A stretch of DNA of 64,000 nt from the NCBI GenBank assembly GCA_000727475.1, contig KL647306.1:337748-401747 (forward strand). Direction: 5' to 3'. Positions 33,640 to 46,800 of this stretch are shown here, one piece after another. The position numbers and the translations under genes were made by a program. Below the pieces are notes generated by a model that saw only the letters and a list, made by a program, of their open reading frames with translations, was not told the DNA's origin and did not search any database. The DNA is from Sarcocystis neurona. Lineage: Eukaryota; Apicomplexa; Conoidasida; Eucoccidiorida; Sarcocystidae. The first letter of the stretch is position 1. Every line of letters starts with the position of its first letter.

Positions 33640-36600
33640 GTCTACCGGAGTCAGAATGCTCGCGGTGCGGCGGGGAGCACCTGCGTGACAAGCAGATGCG
33701 GGAGGGAGCACAAGGATGACGGAACTTGGGGGGAAAAAGTAATTCCTATGCTGGTTCGGCATTTGGATGGGCGATAATGTAGAAAGCAGCCAGTCCAAAG
33801 GGAAGATAAATGCCGCGTGGCTCAACGCGAACACGGAAATCTACAGATGTAGTGCGTCCGTTGCCACTTCTTGTGTGCGTCCCATCGAGAGCCGTCGTAC
33901 AATACAGCAGTGTCGGTGCCTTTCGACAGTGCCGATACCTATGTCGACGCAGCAGGGTGTCGCGTCAACAGCACTTGCCTCCACTCCTGCGAAGCAGATG
34001 CAATCCTTCACTTGTCCCGCCGTGTGGATCCGTTGAAACGTGTAGACGCAGTGGTTTGCAAAACGTAGTTGGTTTTTGGTTGGAAGAGGCGTGCGCAGCG
34101 GGGTCTCAGGCAGAAGGATTGAATGTTCGTGGGCTGCGTCATTTAGAGTGACGTGCAGGTTCTACAAGGTCTCAAACTCTAACGACGATCACTCCTCCTT
34201 TCCACCGATTGACACGCGCTGCGTGACCCAGGGGACGATGTGAATTTTGTGCAGCGTATCCACAGTATGTGCTGCGGTTCCAGAAGATGCCTATTTGTCC
34301 GTTTCGGGATCATGAGAAACGCATTCAGACCGCAGTACCAGTGGTTTCCGGGTAAACTTTGTAAAGCTGCACGGCCACAAGAGCTGCAAGAGCAAAAAAC
34401 TCATGCGGTCTGCAGGATTCGGTAGTGGATTAGAAACCACTACCGAGTCATACGTGAAGACACTTGGAAGCGTTAAGGCAGTATTTAGCTTCCCATCGGA
34501 AATAGCGGAGATCGTACTTGTGTGATATACCGACGACGTGTACTCGTGTAGGTTGGGGCGATTTTTGAGATCTTGGCAGTCACGCAACGCTTGCTAAAAT
34601 TTGCTTTCCCCGGAGTAGCATCGTCCCAAAGGGTCGCCGTAACTACAATCCACTACTGGCACAGTGCTTGCTAAAATATGCCGTAGCCCGAGTAGCGCCG
34701 CCCCAGAGGGCTGCCGTTACTACAATTCACCACTGACGTGCGCGTCGCAGGTGTGCGACCGCTCGAATGGTGTGACAGGAATGACCTCGTTCTGAATCCG
34801 TTATGTAAATAGTTTTTAGTAGTTCACATCCACGTGTGTTAGACTGGCAACCTCGACTCGTACACTTGTCTACGGGCAGAACATACAGTTCCGCTACCTC
34901 CCACTAAGTGAGAAAAGCGTATGTAGTCTAGAACGGACGATTTTGCAGAAGGAATGGAAGTCCGCCGTCGAGCTTGGGAAGTTTCCTTCAGACGAAGCAC
35001 GATGGACACTACAGATCTGCGTAAGTGGCGCAAGGACGAGCCGAGGTGGAGAACAACTGATTATAAACGTCGTTGGCTGTACTCAAAAAGATGTGCAAGA
35101 AACCGAAGTTGGCGCGTCCGTTTCATGCAATGTTATAGGCTGTACTTCCCCTCTACCAGCCCTACACAACTCGGAGATACAAGTATTTCTGGTGAAGAAC
35201 AACCGAAGTGCAAAACTGTGCTATGAAATCAGTTTGCACTAGTAGATGGGCACGTACGACTTCACGTGTGTATTTTCGTACGGATGGTCGTGAGAAGGCG
35301 CTGCAGCACATTACCGACACCAGCTGGTATCCGCGCACACGCGCGTTCTTGCGTGTGTACGTACACACGCGTGTGTATATAGATGTATGTGTGTGTGCGA
35401 AAATATATATATATATATGCGTGGCGACAGGGGGATCGGGTGTGCCTGCGGCGATGTAACACACAACGCGGTGCACGATCATTCGCGTCGAACGCCTTCA
35501 TGTACGTGAGTTACCGGTAGTACCGCGCGGATACTTTTCTGTATCCAGAGAACTGCGGACGCGAAAATATATGTAGGTTCCAGTCCGCTTGTATGTGTCC
35601 ATGATTGTGCGTGCACATCTGCATATGCATGCATGTGGATATACATGTTCATTGCGGCTCAACCTTCTGTGTGGGCGAGTGTGGATGCCAATCGCGCATG
35701 CAGGATGGACAGCAATCTTGCAATTGCTCGCGCTGATAATGTGTGCATCGTCAAGTGGTAGTGAGGAAGCGGATAAATAGAAGCCGAAGCAGCTAGTAGG
35801 GAAGACAACAGATACGATGACGATGGCACTCCCCATGGGAAGAAAGAACGGAAGTAACGGGGAGCAACTACATCAAGACTACGGGAGCTTTCATTCACGA
35901 GCTACGCAGCGGTAGCTGTGTGCGGGTTTTCCGTAGCCTTCGGCGCACCAGTGCTTGGTATGCAGAGTGGCAGCGCCGTACTCATTGATGTACAGAGTTG
36001 CCTTGAGAATATCAACGTTCTCCTCAATGTTGTAAAGAACGAATTTCTTCGTGTGCAGAAAGTTTTTGCGGTCTTACCGTACAATGCACCAAGATCTGCC
36101 GGAACAGTCAAACGCCGTAGTTCCCTACGCCTAAGTAAAGGAATCCTAGGTCCTCGATGAAAAGAGTTTTTCTCTCCCTTCGAAAGGTCATTACAAAAAT
36201 ATGGAAGGAATCTCCTTCTGCTGGCAGCCGGTCCCTTAAAGCCGTGAATCAGTCAGTAGACATCATCAGTTTCAATAATAGAAAGACAAGAGTCGTCCTG
36301 TAAAACCAAGCGTTTTGTCTTCAGTGTAGCGGTTTCGGTAAGCGTCGCCCACGTTCTTCTCCACAGCGCTGCTATTGGTAGTACCGGCACCCGAGTTGTA
36401 CAAAGAAGTGAAAGAAGACATTTTTTCCACCAGTTATCAGCACTGGGGATTCTCTCTGTCGCAAGATGCACTCAGAGGTAGCTGAAAGGCTGACAAAGCG
36501 TGGATGTATCTCAGTTCCAAATCAGATGGTTGGTGAAAATATGTGATAAGTGCCTGCAATTTAGTTTGTGCGTCCTGTTAGAGACGTGAGTCAATTTAAA

Positions 36601-36735
36601 GGACGGAATCGCTTCAGCGAGAGCTTTCTCGGCACGGAAAGATCTACACGTCGATGTCTGAACCTCTTCCCTCCTTTTGAGAGACCAAGAACCTTCAGAG
36701 AAAAATTGTTTAGGAGGCGTCTAGTAACAGTCAAG
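33640..36735. other. Intergenic segment between eS7 and DNAAF11, with one possible orphan frame
   Basis: Mostly unique, with a simple-repeat patch at 35330-35650. The plus frame 34943-35242 (99 codons) has a mixed, protein-like translation containing VELGKFPSDEARWTLQI; a second register over the same DNA is also open. The plus frame at 35918-36160 (80 codons) has a hydrophobic start and basic end. No family is recognised and neither is called as a gene. The DNAAF11 promoter should lie just before 36736. Confidence 0.4.
34589..34736 (+). repeat. Diverged tandem pair of a 72 bp sequence
   Basis: Copies at 34589-34660 and 34666-34736 share gcttgctaaaat, a middle with gagtagc and cgtcccaaaggg/ccgccccagaggg, and cgttactacaattcac/cgtaactacaatccac. 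Overall they differ at roughly one base in six. There is no open frame shared by both copies. It looks like an old local duplication or two units of a degenerate dispersed repeat. Confidence 0.85.
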
Positions 36736-39700
36736 ATGAGGATAACTCAGCAGCTGGTCCGCCAGAAAACAGAACATCATGATGGCATTTTGGACGAGCT
36801 CGAAGAAATTGCACTCCACCAGCTGGAAATCGAGAAAATCGAAAATATCGACAAATGCTGCCGTCACCTAAAAATACTGCTTCTGCAGAACAATTTAATC
36901 GGTGAAAATAATCTTTCTACGGTTTGAAGAAAACGTGCCATATATGTGTATATATGTGTATATATCGTAGCCGTGCGTACACTTGTAAGCGCACTTACGC
37001 GGGACAACATTGGTATTGCCAATGGAATTGCATAGGTATGCATTTTCGTGTGTCCTTGCAGTGCCCGACACTACTGTGATCCGCTTTTCTTCGCTGGCAT
37101 TCATGATGAGTGCAGATACTTCACAAAATAGGTTCACGCTCAAAAATACACCACAAAATTTTGAGAGCGCGAACACAAAAGTGGTGCCGTGGGTACCAGG
37201 AGCCCGTTTCACCGTGTCATAAACGTCGCAAAGCCAAACCTGCACACAAGCTGTTGAATGCGACAGCAGGCAACTTGATCCCAATCTGTGGTTTACTGTG
37301 CCCCTCTCGGGATTCAGAGAAAATCGAAAATATGCGCAAAATGAAGGAGTTGGAATACTTGAACCTCGCGCTGAACAACATCTCCAAAATCGAAAATCTT
37401 GAAGCATGCGAATGTCTGAGGAAGGTAGGGGCGCTGCGTAGAGCGTGGCTGCGTAGGCGCTACTTTATGACAGGTGCTGTGGATAAATGTGTGCCACATC
37501 CAGAGGGCGTGCGTGGGCGCAGCGTCTGTGCTAGGTGTCGTTTACATGCATATCCGACGTGCCTGCACGTGTGCACATTAGTGGAGTATACGAAGTTAGC
37601 CATCCGCGCCTGCCAGCGGTGCTCAGCGGTCCTGCACTGTAAGTCAGTGCCGGAGAACGATCACCATCGTGTACGCTACAGCACGATGTTGCTACCAAAT
37701 TCATGTCCAGGAGGGACGCACACCTGAAAGGAGATCTCTTTCCTTCTGCGGATTTGTGTGTTAGCTCGACCTAACTGTAAATTTTGTGGGCCTGAATAAC
37801 CTGGAGGAATCTCTATTGAACCTTCGAGGAAACGAAAAGCTCAGAGATCTTTACCTTATGGGAAACCCCTGCACAGAGTACGTCCACAGCAAGTTTGTGC
37901 GCGACGATGCAGGAGTAACCCGACCGCTTTCTCTGCACTCTTTCCACGTAATTCCGTTATGTACATGTGGCTGTAGTCGGTCGAGGCTGGCAACTGCTGT
38001 GCTTCTTTGTCGCTGTCACCGCTGCTTTTGGCAGCTGTTCCGGGTAGCCCGTTTTGCTGTGCTTCTCGTGACTCGCACGCAGTGTCACTTCATCAGCTGC
38101 TGTCTCTCTTTTAAAAAAGAAGAGCGCGAAACCCCTGCGCGAAGAACCTGTTTTTTGGTGAGGAGTGGCATGATTTTTGTGCTTTTACGGCACGCGTCTA
38201 CGTCCGCGAGCGCACGTTCTGCGGAAACATGCTTGCAGGTGTATGTCCATTCTTGGGCAGATCAATACACTCTCATATACATACACAAAGAACACGCAAT
38301 CGTCAGTGCATGCCCGCCTACGCACAACTAACACAGAGCTGTTTTTGACACTTTCTACTCTCTTTAAGGCTCAACACTTGACATTGCCCGTAATTGTTGT
38401 CACCGTGCATCGCAATTTCCGTTCAGATGTTTCCGTTCAGATGGGCCGACTTTAGATTGTTTGCTATCGCCCACTTGCCCCAGTTGACACAGCTGGACGG
38501 CAAGATTATCACGCCTAGCGAGCGCATTGAAGCTCGCCGAGAACTGCCGCGCCTAAAGAGAGAGCTGGCAGAAAAAATTGAAGAACAAAGCGTAAAACCC
38601 CGTGAGCTCTTGAAGGTGCACTGTCCCCTCCTTTGCTGCGCATGAAAGAGGCAGCTGTAGCCACGGCGGCAACATCTGGCATTTCAACAATCTGCTCTGC
38701 ATAGGGTATTCATTCTTGAGCTTGCACCTGGAAGTTATACATTCGCTATTAGACTTCGTGATGCAACAGTGCTACCTGCGTGCAGCACACGTTCAGTTGA
38801 ACACTTCTACGTACACACGGAACTCAGTCCTGGGAATGCCCGGGGAGCCTATGGGTTGCGCCACGTCCTCTTGCGTTTGACGGGTTCAGTCCGTCTGCTT
38901 GCACCTTGCGCGCCCCAGCTACGGCTGTCTAAAGTATCACGAGCACATGAGCCTCGATTTACACGATACCTCAACATGCACGGGTCGAGCATGTAGAATT
39001 ACACACGAAATCGCGCACGTGTATCTGTATAAACTGGGTGGAATTACGAATACGATAGCGCGTACCGTATCGAACCTGCGTCTTCGACACACCCAGGCAG
39101 ATGTGCATGGCTGCCTGCGTTGAACAGCGGTCACCTCCGAGGCAGCTTACACGATTGAAAACAGGAAGAAGATGTATCTAGAAATGGCTAAGGTAAGGCG
39201 GGCTTACGAGCTTGCGGTTGTGGCCAGCATCACGTCAAGGGACCGTGGGAGGAACGCGAAAGCTTACCATGACGTAATGCATGACAGACATTACCGAAGC
39301 TCCTACGAAACATCACCCTTTACAGGCGTCGACAAGAAGCCGGTTGATTAGTCTGCTTGAAAACGAACCGTAATGCCAAAGAAGGAAACTATCTCCTTGC
39401 TTCGTAGGCTGCAATCAGTATCGCCACTACCACGTAGAAGTAGTGGCTCAGAGGCAGTCTCTCCGCTCGTGCAGAAATGCCAACACGAATGCACACAGGC
39501 ACACAAGAAGCATGGCGGCCTATACACAGGTTCCCTGGCATACTGAAGACGTGCAAATAAAACAAGAAGACATCGAATCTCTCGCCACAGCGTGGTGTAC
39601 GATTGTTGCGAGCTGGTATGCAGGAACGCGAGGGGAAGGAGACAGGGAAAAACAAACGGCAAACAAAGGTGAGAGCGAGGCTTTAGGCTAGAGCACCGCA

Positions 39701-42342
39701 TTAGATGTTACACAGTTGTAGATACAATCTCCACTATACGTAGACTAAGGAACGAAATATGAACACGGGAACGGTACACATATACTCTACCGAACGGATG
39801 TAGCTAGTTCACAGGCTGGTCGCGGCAATGGCGCTCGTGCAACGAACTGTCAGCGCACTTGCGTTTGAACTTTTGCAGATCAGGTAGAAATGGTTGCCCA
39901 GAAAGGGGCCGTCCGGGAAGCGTTACAGGCGTTAATCTTGTGAAAATCTCTTACGGACCTTTCCAGATATTTCAGGATATTATCGTGACCTTGCATACGT
40001 ACGTATGTATGCATACGTGCGTGAGGAGAAATTATTTGGATGCAAATGGGTACATGGTGTGTACGTACTATTGCAAGAAACCAACGGACCAGGCCGCCCC
40101 ACGTGAACAGTTGGAAGTGGTGCTCCAAGTTCTCGTGCACTGTGGAGAACGTGATAAGCTGGTTTGCGTGGCCTGTTCCACACGCGTCTACAGTTGTGCA
40201 CCCGGTGCTACGATCAGCAGGAATGTCACCTTTCCCGTTTGTGCTTGCTGCAGCAACACCGAGAGCCCCCGTCGGTGTACAACGAAAAGGGAGAGATAAG
40301 GCAATGTAACCAAGGTAAGTACTATTTTCACTGTAGCGAAGAGGGAATGATGAGACAAATTACACAGGTGTACTACTTTTCCTGCCACCTCTCCGAAAAA
40401 ATTCAACGATATCGTTACACACAAATCGTTGCGCTGGCGCACGAGAGCTGTTTCGAATTGGTCACGGTGAAACGACTTCGCCGCTCAGATAAAGTGTAGC
40501 GCCGTTTGCAAGGTGGACAAGTAAATTTCTTTTGGACCGAAAGACCGTTGAGTGCGTCGTTGCAGACGAAGACACCTTCACAGCTCTTCCCTCAACCTCA
40601 TGCTTCGGTGACTTACGAATTCTTGATGTGTATGTACACATATACGTCTTCGACATACAAACGTGCACACGCGTCTAGGCACAAAGGTGTTCAGATACAC
40701 AACAGTGTGCAGAATTATCCCATCTGCGTCCTGGTTCCTGCGGGTGGCCGGTGCGGTCACACCAGGTCGGTATGAATTCACACTGGATCAAACTTCCGAG
40801 CCAGAGAAGATCATTCTGGAAATAAAAACTCCGAAGTAAAGTTTTCGTCCGCATACGTATTGATCAGTCACATTCTATTCGTGTGTGTGTGTGTCTATAT
40901 ATATATAATATGTATATATATGTGTACGTATATATATCGGCACAATCATAAAAAACGTACGTACGCCACTCCTCAGGTGCTGCAGAAAGCACGGCTGTTA
41001 GCTGCGGCTACCGATGCTGTTGTTGTGCATCTGGCTGGCGCCCGATAGCACCCGTATGCGGATCCTTCACCAAATAACTCGACTTTCAGCTCCCCTGTTT
41101 CACAGCAATAACACCAACCCTAATCGTACTACCGGGCAGCGTTCACAACCTCCCACAGAAAGGGCCTCACAGTTTTCCAGGATCTTCTTGTATACTAATT
41201 CAATTCGTGCGCTTCCGGACGCGGACGTACAGTGGCAGCCAGGTTGCGTTTACGAGACAAACAGATGCACCATTACCCCACGCCGAAGCGCCACTTTATC
41301 CACTATAAAACAACATCTGTAGTTCCTTTTCTTGTGCTTGACAGGTATTTGTGCTCAGCGGCTATCGACGTAGATCTTCACCCCACTTATGTGAGGTGCC
41401 TGATAAAAGGTATGTGTCCATGCGCCGCACGTCTCGAACCAGCAGTGCACATTCCAGGGAAGGAAAAAGTGTGACCTCCACCGCTGTTGGCAGAGCACGC
41501 ACAACTGTGTTGATGCGTTGACGTCCCCCTATAGTACTGCTACCAAGTGGTTAGTGGACTCTGCATTTCCGGCCTTTCCAGCGACCTTTGGACCCGTTGG
41601 TGCTAACTTGTGTCATGAGTGCTTCACCTCCTCTTCACTGCCCACAGACAAGCTGACGCAGCTTCGGCTTCCAGCGGAAATCTCCGTCGAAGAGTCCCAG
41701 GTATGGAGTCCCCTGTGGACTAACCTACCAGAAAGGCAAAGTGTGTTTGCGTGTGTACTCCGTGGCAGTAACGCGAAGGTGCCGATGATACATTCTAGGT
41801 CCTGTTCTCATTGTGATATATCGTAGAGCATCCCCTCCAAGCACTGTACAGTACTTTCAAAAATATCTCGGCGTATCAGAGGACCGTCAACTCACCTTTC
41901 CTCCTACGCATTTACTGCACCTGTGTGCATATACGATAGGGGGAGCGGTAGTAGAAGCGTAGAAGTACGTGTGTGCATGTGTGCGCCGCCGCGTGCGCAC
42001 GTATTCCTTCCAAACACAGATGTACTCAAGCCATAGTTTCTGAGATCTAGTGCAGGAAGAACTTGTCGTCTGCTTACTTCTGCAGGTGAAGCATTCCAAG
42101 GTGACGGGGCATCTGCGACTTGAAATGCCACTGCTGGACCCGCCCTTTAAAAGAGAAAAACGCCAATCATTAGCACCGAGAAGCAGTATGTTTGCTCTGT
42201 CCTTTTTGCCTCGTCATTCTCGTCTTTACATATAGCTCAGTCACATTCTCCCGCCGGGTCTTTCTGCAAGTGGTGGCTTTCCTGCGAAGAACACGGTGTC
42301 ACGTTTTCGCTGACCCCCTATACCCTGTCGCCTGCCCGAAGC

Positions 42343-42375
<33 letters not shown>

Positions 42376-42786
42376 CATATATATATATATATATATATAT
42401 ANNNNNNNNNNNNNNNNNNNNNNNNNNNNNNNNNNNNNNNNNNNNNNNNNNNNNNNNNNNNNNNNNNNNNNNNNNNNNNNNNNNNNNNNNNNNNNNNNNN
42501 NNNNNNNNNNNNNNNNNNNNNNNNNNNNNNNNNNNNNNNNNNNNNNNNNNNNNNNNNNNNNNNNNNNNNNNNNNNNNNNNNNNNNNNNNNNNNNNNNNNN
42601 NNNNNNNNNNNNNNNNNNNNNNNNNNNNNNNNNNNNNNNNNNNNNNNNNNNNNNNNNNNNNNNNNNNNNNNNNNNNNNNNNNNNNNNNNNNNNNNNNNNN
42701 NNNNNNNNNNNNNNNNNNNNNNNNNNNNNNNNNNNNNNNNNNNNNNNNNNNNNNNNNNNNNNNNNNNNNNNNNNNNNNNNNNNNNC

Positions 42787-42819
<33 letters not shown>

Positions 42820-43632
42820 CATATATATATATATATATATATATATGGACAAACATGGATACATGCTCTTGAACATTAATCTGTCCAGGATGTCAAATGT
42901 GCACATTTTCACGGACTTCCATGATTTGTCACGTGTGTACACGTTCATGTCTACGTGCAGAGGGGACGACCTCATTGTCACTGGTGTAAATACGCAACTA
43001 CAGATGTATATGCCTGCGTGTGAAAATACGTGGGCATATACATATACGTATGTGCAAAGTGCACTTTTGTACTAGCCTACGCTAAGGCGGCACCTAGATG
43101 AATGAGCGCTGTCATTGTCACGCGGAGCTACTTCAGCGCCTCACCGTATCCACCTACGTAGGAGATTGCAAGGGGCTGCGTATATACGTTCTTCTGTGTA
43201 TAGCGCCGCTGCCAGGCACGCCCCACGAGACGCATGTCCTTCTCGCCATGTTGTGACTCGCGCTTCACAGAGCAAAGTAAAGGTGCGTCTTCTCCTGCTC
43301 CAAAGGATACCACATCAGCCCCTCTTCGTTTGGATTTCGTCCCCTATTCGGGAAAGGCTGATGGCCCACTTTGTAAGGACAGTTTACAGCTTCGGGAAGT
43401 ATCGAAGAGAGTTGAAACTACCACGAAGTACTATTCCGTTGAAGAGATGGGGAACTCCGAAAAGCCAGTGAAGAAAGAGGAACGCTCGAAAACTCAACGC
43501 ATCCAAGCGGAGAAGAATGCGGGCTCTTCAAAAGACGACAAAGACACGACGATACCTGCGTCTCCTTTCGGCACCTTTTCCACAGCTCCAGACATACATG
43601 GTGACTTGCCGGACCTTGAAACCGTTTTCTAG
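36736..43632 (+). CDS. DNAAF11: Dynein axonemal assembly factor 11 (LRRC6 / tilB), eleven exons
   Basis: Exons: 36736-36901, 37318-37424, 37765-37877, 38441-38601, 39146-39192, 40254-40314, 40766-40835, 41345-41409, 41648-41700, 42086-42185 and 43271-43632; all introns GT-AG, phases compatible, total 1305 bases, 434 residues. The N-terminus is the leucine-rich repeat domain (residues 1 to about 130) with [40 protein letters not shown] and LYLMGNPC. The capping region reads [20 protein letters not shown]. Residues 219-314 form the CS/p23-like domain with [31 protein letters not shown] and [10 protein letters not shown]. The tail (about 120 residues) is charged and poorly conserved. The family acts in the cytoplasm, helping chaperones pre-assemble axonemal dynein arms. 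In a coccidian only male gametes have flagella, so stage-restricted expression is inferred. The human protein is about 466 residues; here the Lys-rich linker before exon 6 is shorter. The start aligns with the family start. Confidence 0.95.
42342..42846. repeat. Scaffold gap (N at 42402-42785) between two identical microsatellite flanks
   Basis: Inside DNAAF11 intron 10. The 384 unknown bases are flanked on the left (42342-42401) and right (42786-42846) by the same structure: C, 15 bases of AT, 18 bases of GA, C, then 25 or 26 bases of AT. The match of all run lengths suggests either one microsatellite that assembly failed to merge, so the gap is false or over-sized, or a larger tandem array. 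Open frames running through the Ns are meaningless. Confidence 0.95.
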
Positions 43633-43847
43633 CGAGAGAGTGCACCACACGTGTATACCAGCTTTAACAAGCGGGGCAACCTTTTTCCATTACGTGCGCT
43701 GCCCTCTGTAGGCGCTACCTAGTGCTAGGCTTCTAAGGGCTTGGAGCTTCGAACGACGCTGCTATAGCAGTCTAAGCACTTCATGACTGCGCAGCACACG
43801 TTATCAAATTTATTTATTTTAAGCAGCATTAGGTTTGCTTCTTCGGT

Positions 43848-46800
43848 CTAGGTCCAAGCGGACGAAGCCCTTCTCCAAGTATTTAGAGTGGCTTGCGCGG
43901 TTGAAATGTTTGAAAGCAACGGGTCTTTGAGATACGTGTGTGGGACTCTTAGGACTTCTCTGCAAAAGCCTACGTACGTACACATCAACTGTGTGCTCTC
44001 ACTGCCTATATGCGGAGTCCTTGGGGTCCTGATTGGCACTTGTAAAGTGCATCTTGGCACGAAACGTTTAGTCTGCAGTGGCGTGTGTAGTGGAAAACGA
44101 GTAATGGTTGTGTAAGACTTCCAACCAAAGAAAAACAGTAGGTGGACGGGATGCGAAGGCTTGGCATTTCTACGAGAAACCACTTGTTTCTACGTCAAAA
44201 ACTCGCAGTGCCGCACAAAGAAGGTGAATCGTCGAACTTTTTGTGGGCCGGTTGTTCGCTGCAGAAGATTCTTCCGCATGTAGGAACCTCAGCTGGCTAC
44301 GTGTTCACACTGCGTAAAGCTCCCTCAAAAGGAACTGGACTATGGCTTCGTCGCTCAGCAATTTGCATCCGTTGAAAGACAGACGCAGATTGATGGCGTG
44401 CACTTTCGAGGCTTCTTTGAGTTGACCATTTATCAGCGTTCGGACTTCACAGTGGCCTTCTGGAAGTGCAGGGATCAGTCAAAATAATCCAGAGGGGAAC
44501 AGCAGCGGAAGGACAGGAACGTGTCATATCTGATTCGCGCTCTTGCGTCCACGTTTACGAAAACGGAGTAGTGCGTTTGTGCGCCTGCCTCCTTAAGTAC
44601 AAGTCAAACACAGACAAAAGTATTTTTACATGCCACCGAGCACTGCAATGGTGTCTTCTCTCTATTTCAGGCTTTACTCCTCTGTCTGAGCAGCCGCGTA
44701 TCAATATTGCCTTTATCCATGAGTCTGCTCCCTGGGCTGTTACTCACACGATGGTAAATATACGTCTTTCTCGGGCAATTCGAACTCCTCAGTGGCTCAT
44801 AGCTCTTCAAACTCGACGAAGAGACACCTTCAGACAACGACAACATTGGCGAATGCAGAGTTTTTTGTTGCTTTCGTTCCAAGACCTACGCTACAACAAT
44901 TGCTTGATGTACAACAAGGAAGCGGTGTAATCAAAGTTAGGTACGAGGCAATCAACTCTATCGCGCAGAGCTGTATAATCTTCATCGTAGTAGCGTTGTA
45001 GAAGACGCCTGGACTCCTAGTGTATACCTCGCTATGCCGTATTTTTTCCTGCACGAACGTGTCCGGGGAGAGAGCATCACGGCGGGGGCACGGAACTTTC
45101 TTGGTTGTCCGCAGATTCCAGGGAGAGAATCGTCGTCTTTTGCCACAGAATGATTTACCAGATTGGCCTTCGACTGCGAACTTCAGAAAAACGTGGCCGG
45201 AGAACAATGCTGCAGGCACGCGTACACTTGACTGGGACGAACTGTATTAAAAAGAGAGATAGATCGTTGCATGGAGAGAAACGCCCGGATGGAGTTACGT
45301 GCGAACACGGTTTTGCTTCGTTGTAGCGCAGCATCTCCAATGTGATCGAAGGGCCGCTACAAGCAGGTTAAACAGCTGAGGACCAGAGTGAACGAAGGGT
45401 GCCACCACATTTCAAACAGAAAACTCGCATTTTGAACTAGCAGAATAAATGTTGAAGCGGGGTTGACGGGACGCGCGCATCAAAGTACGATACAGTACAC
45501 ATTTTACACGCTCCACCGTCGCTTGTACGACGTCTCCCCAAATATCACGTGACAGTCACAAATGTGGATCTCCTTGCAACCAAATAGCTTCTCACTCTTC
45601 GAACGTTCTGCAGTCGACGCCGGTGTCACTCGAGTGGCAGGACTCAAGCACTCGGTAATAAGCTGTCTCCCCTTGCTGTACCTGTCGTCGTTGTCCTTTT
45701 TGCAATCAGCAACGCTCAGAAATATCTGATTCTGTTATCACAGCAGCTTTACACTAGAGTGTTGTAGGTGTAGCCGGTGCCCCCTGGGATCGTCGAGCCC
45801 TCTGAAGGGCGCACAACACCGTAACGTAAGACGTCTGTGCAAAGTTTGGCATCATGGCAGGGTATGATCTCTGAAGGATTCGGTGAACTCACGCGTCTAC
45901 GCCGCCACTGCAGATGACTAGTTGCTGCCAGACCCACTAGCAATTTGCGTGCAGCATGCAAGCGATACTTCCTGCACGAAAACTGTACATTTTGTGCGCA
46001 AGTATAGTGAAGAGCAAGTTTAAGACCAATCAGATGTGTGGGAACTGCATCGTAGCCCTCTACACCGTATCGAAAAAGGGGCTCACGAGCGAGTGCCTGC
46101 TATCGCCTCTGGTTGCCTTACACCTCATATGCCGTCTCCACTGCAACTTACTGTGGAGCCTCATGTGACGGTGGTATGAGGTGGTTGAACGCCAAAACCT
46201 GCGAGTCAATTTGGATGCACGAGTGTGGGGGGACGCCCTGAGAGGCTAAAAATGTCGTCGGTCGCCGCAGAAACACTAAGAAGGCTCCAGGAACTCTCAA
46301 GTGCAAGCCAGCCCACTACTGGGCGACCGTGTTTCAGAATGTCGGGCTCGCTGCGGGGAGAACCATCGTGGCCAATTCACGTGGACGTAGGCATTCATTA
46401 TGCTATGCGGAAAGACTCGTTACCCCTGTCTACCCGATATACGCTCCCCAATATTTCATGGTGCCTCACTCACAACGTGTTGCCTTGCTCGTGTACATGG
46501 GAATTGCTTTGTGACATATTTGTTGTGCGTCTCTGTTGTTCAAAGGTCATGCAGAATCCTGAGCCACACAATCCATGCAAAATCCTGCCGTAGACGTGAC
46601 CACACCCTTCACGCCAACGGCCAGCCCTACTCGCTTATTTTTTTTACGAGGCTGTCGCTTGCCGGCCAGCTGTTCCTACTCACGAGTGCGTCGCAGACTA
46701 TGCGAGAGTATGTGCAGAAGTTTGCAAGGGCTCTGCGTGGCAGCACAAACGCAGAGGTCCGCATAAAGGTATTCGCTGTTTAGTGCAGAAAACCGTGCTA

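Noticed and set aside
40315..40499. Continuation of the DNAAF11 exon 6 frame past its donor
   Set aside because: The frame stays open to about 40499 but is not family-like, while splicing at gtaagt to 40766 restores the conserved sequence exactly.
42192..42981. Open frames on both strands through the N gap
   Set aside because: They exist only because unknown bases are read as open; flanks are microsatellite.
43848..45260. Resemblance of segments around GVHFRGFFEL to thrombospondin C-terminal domains
   Set aside because: The similarity covers only a few residues, and the following segments do not align with that fold.
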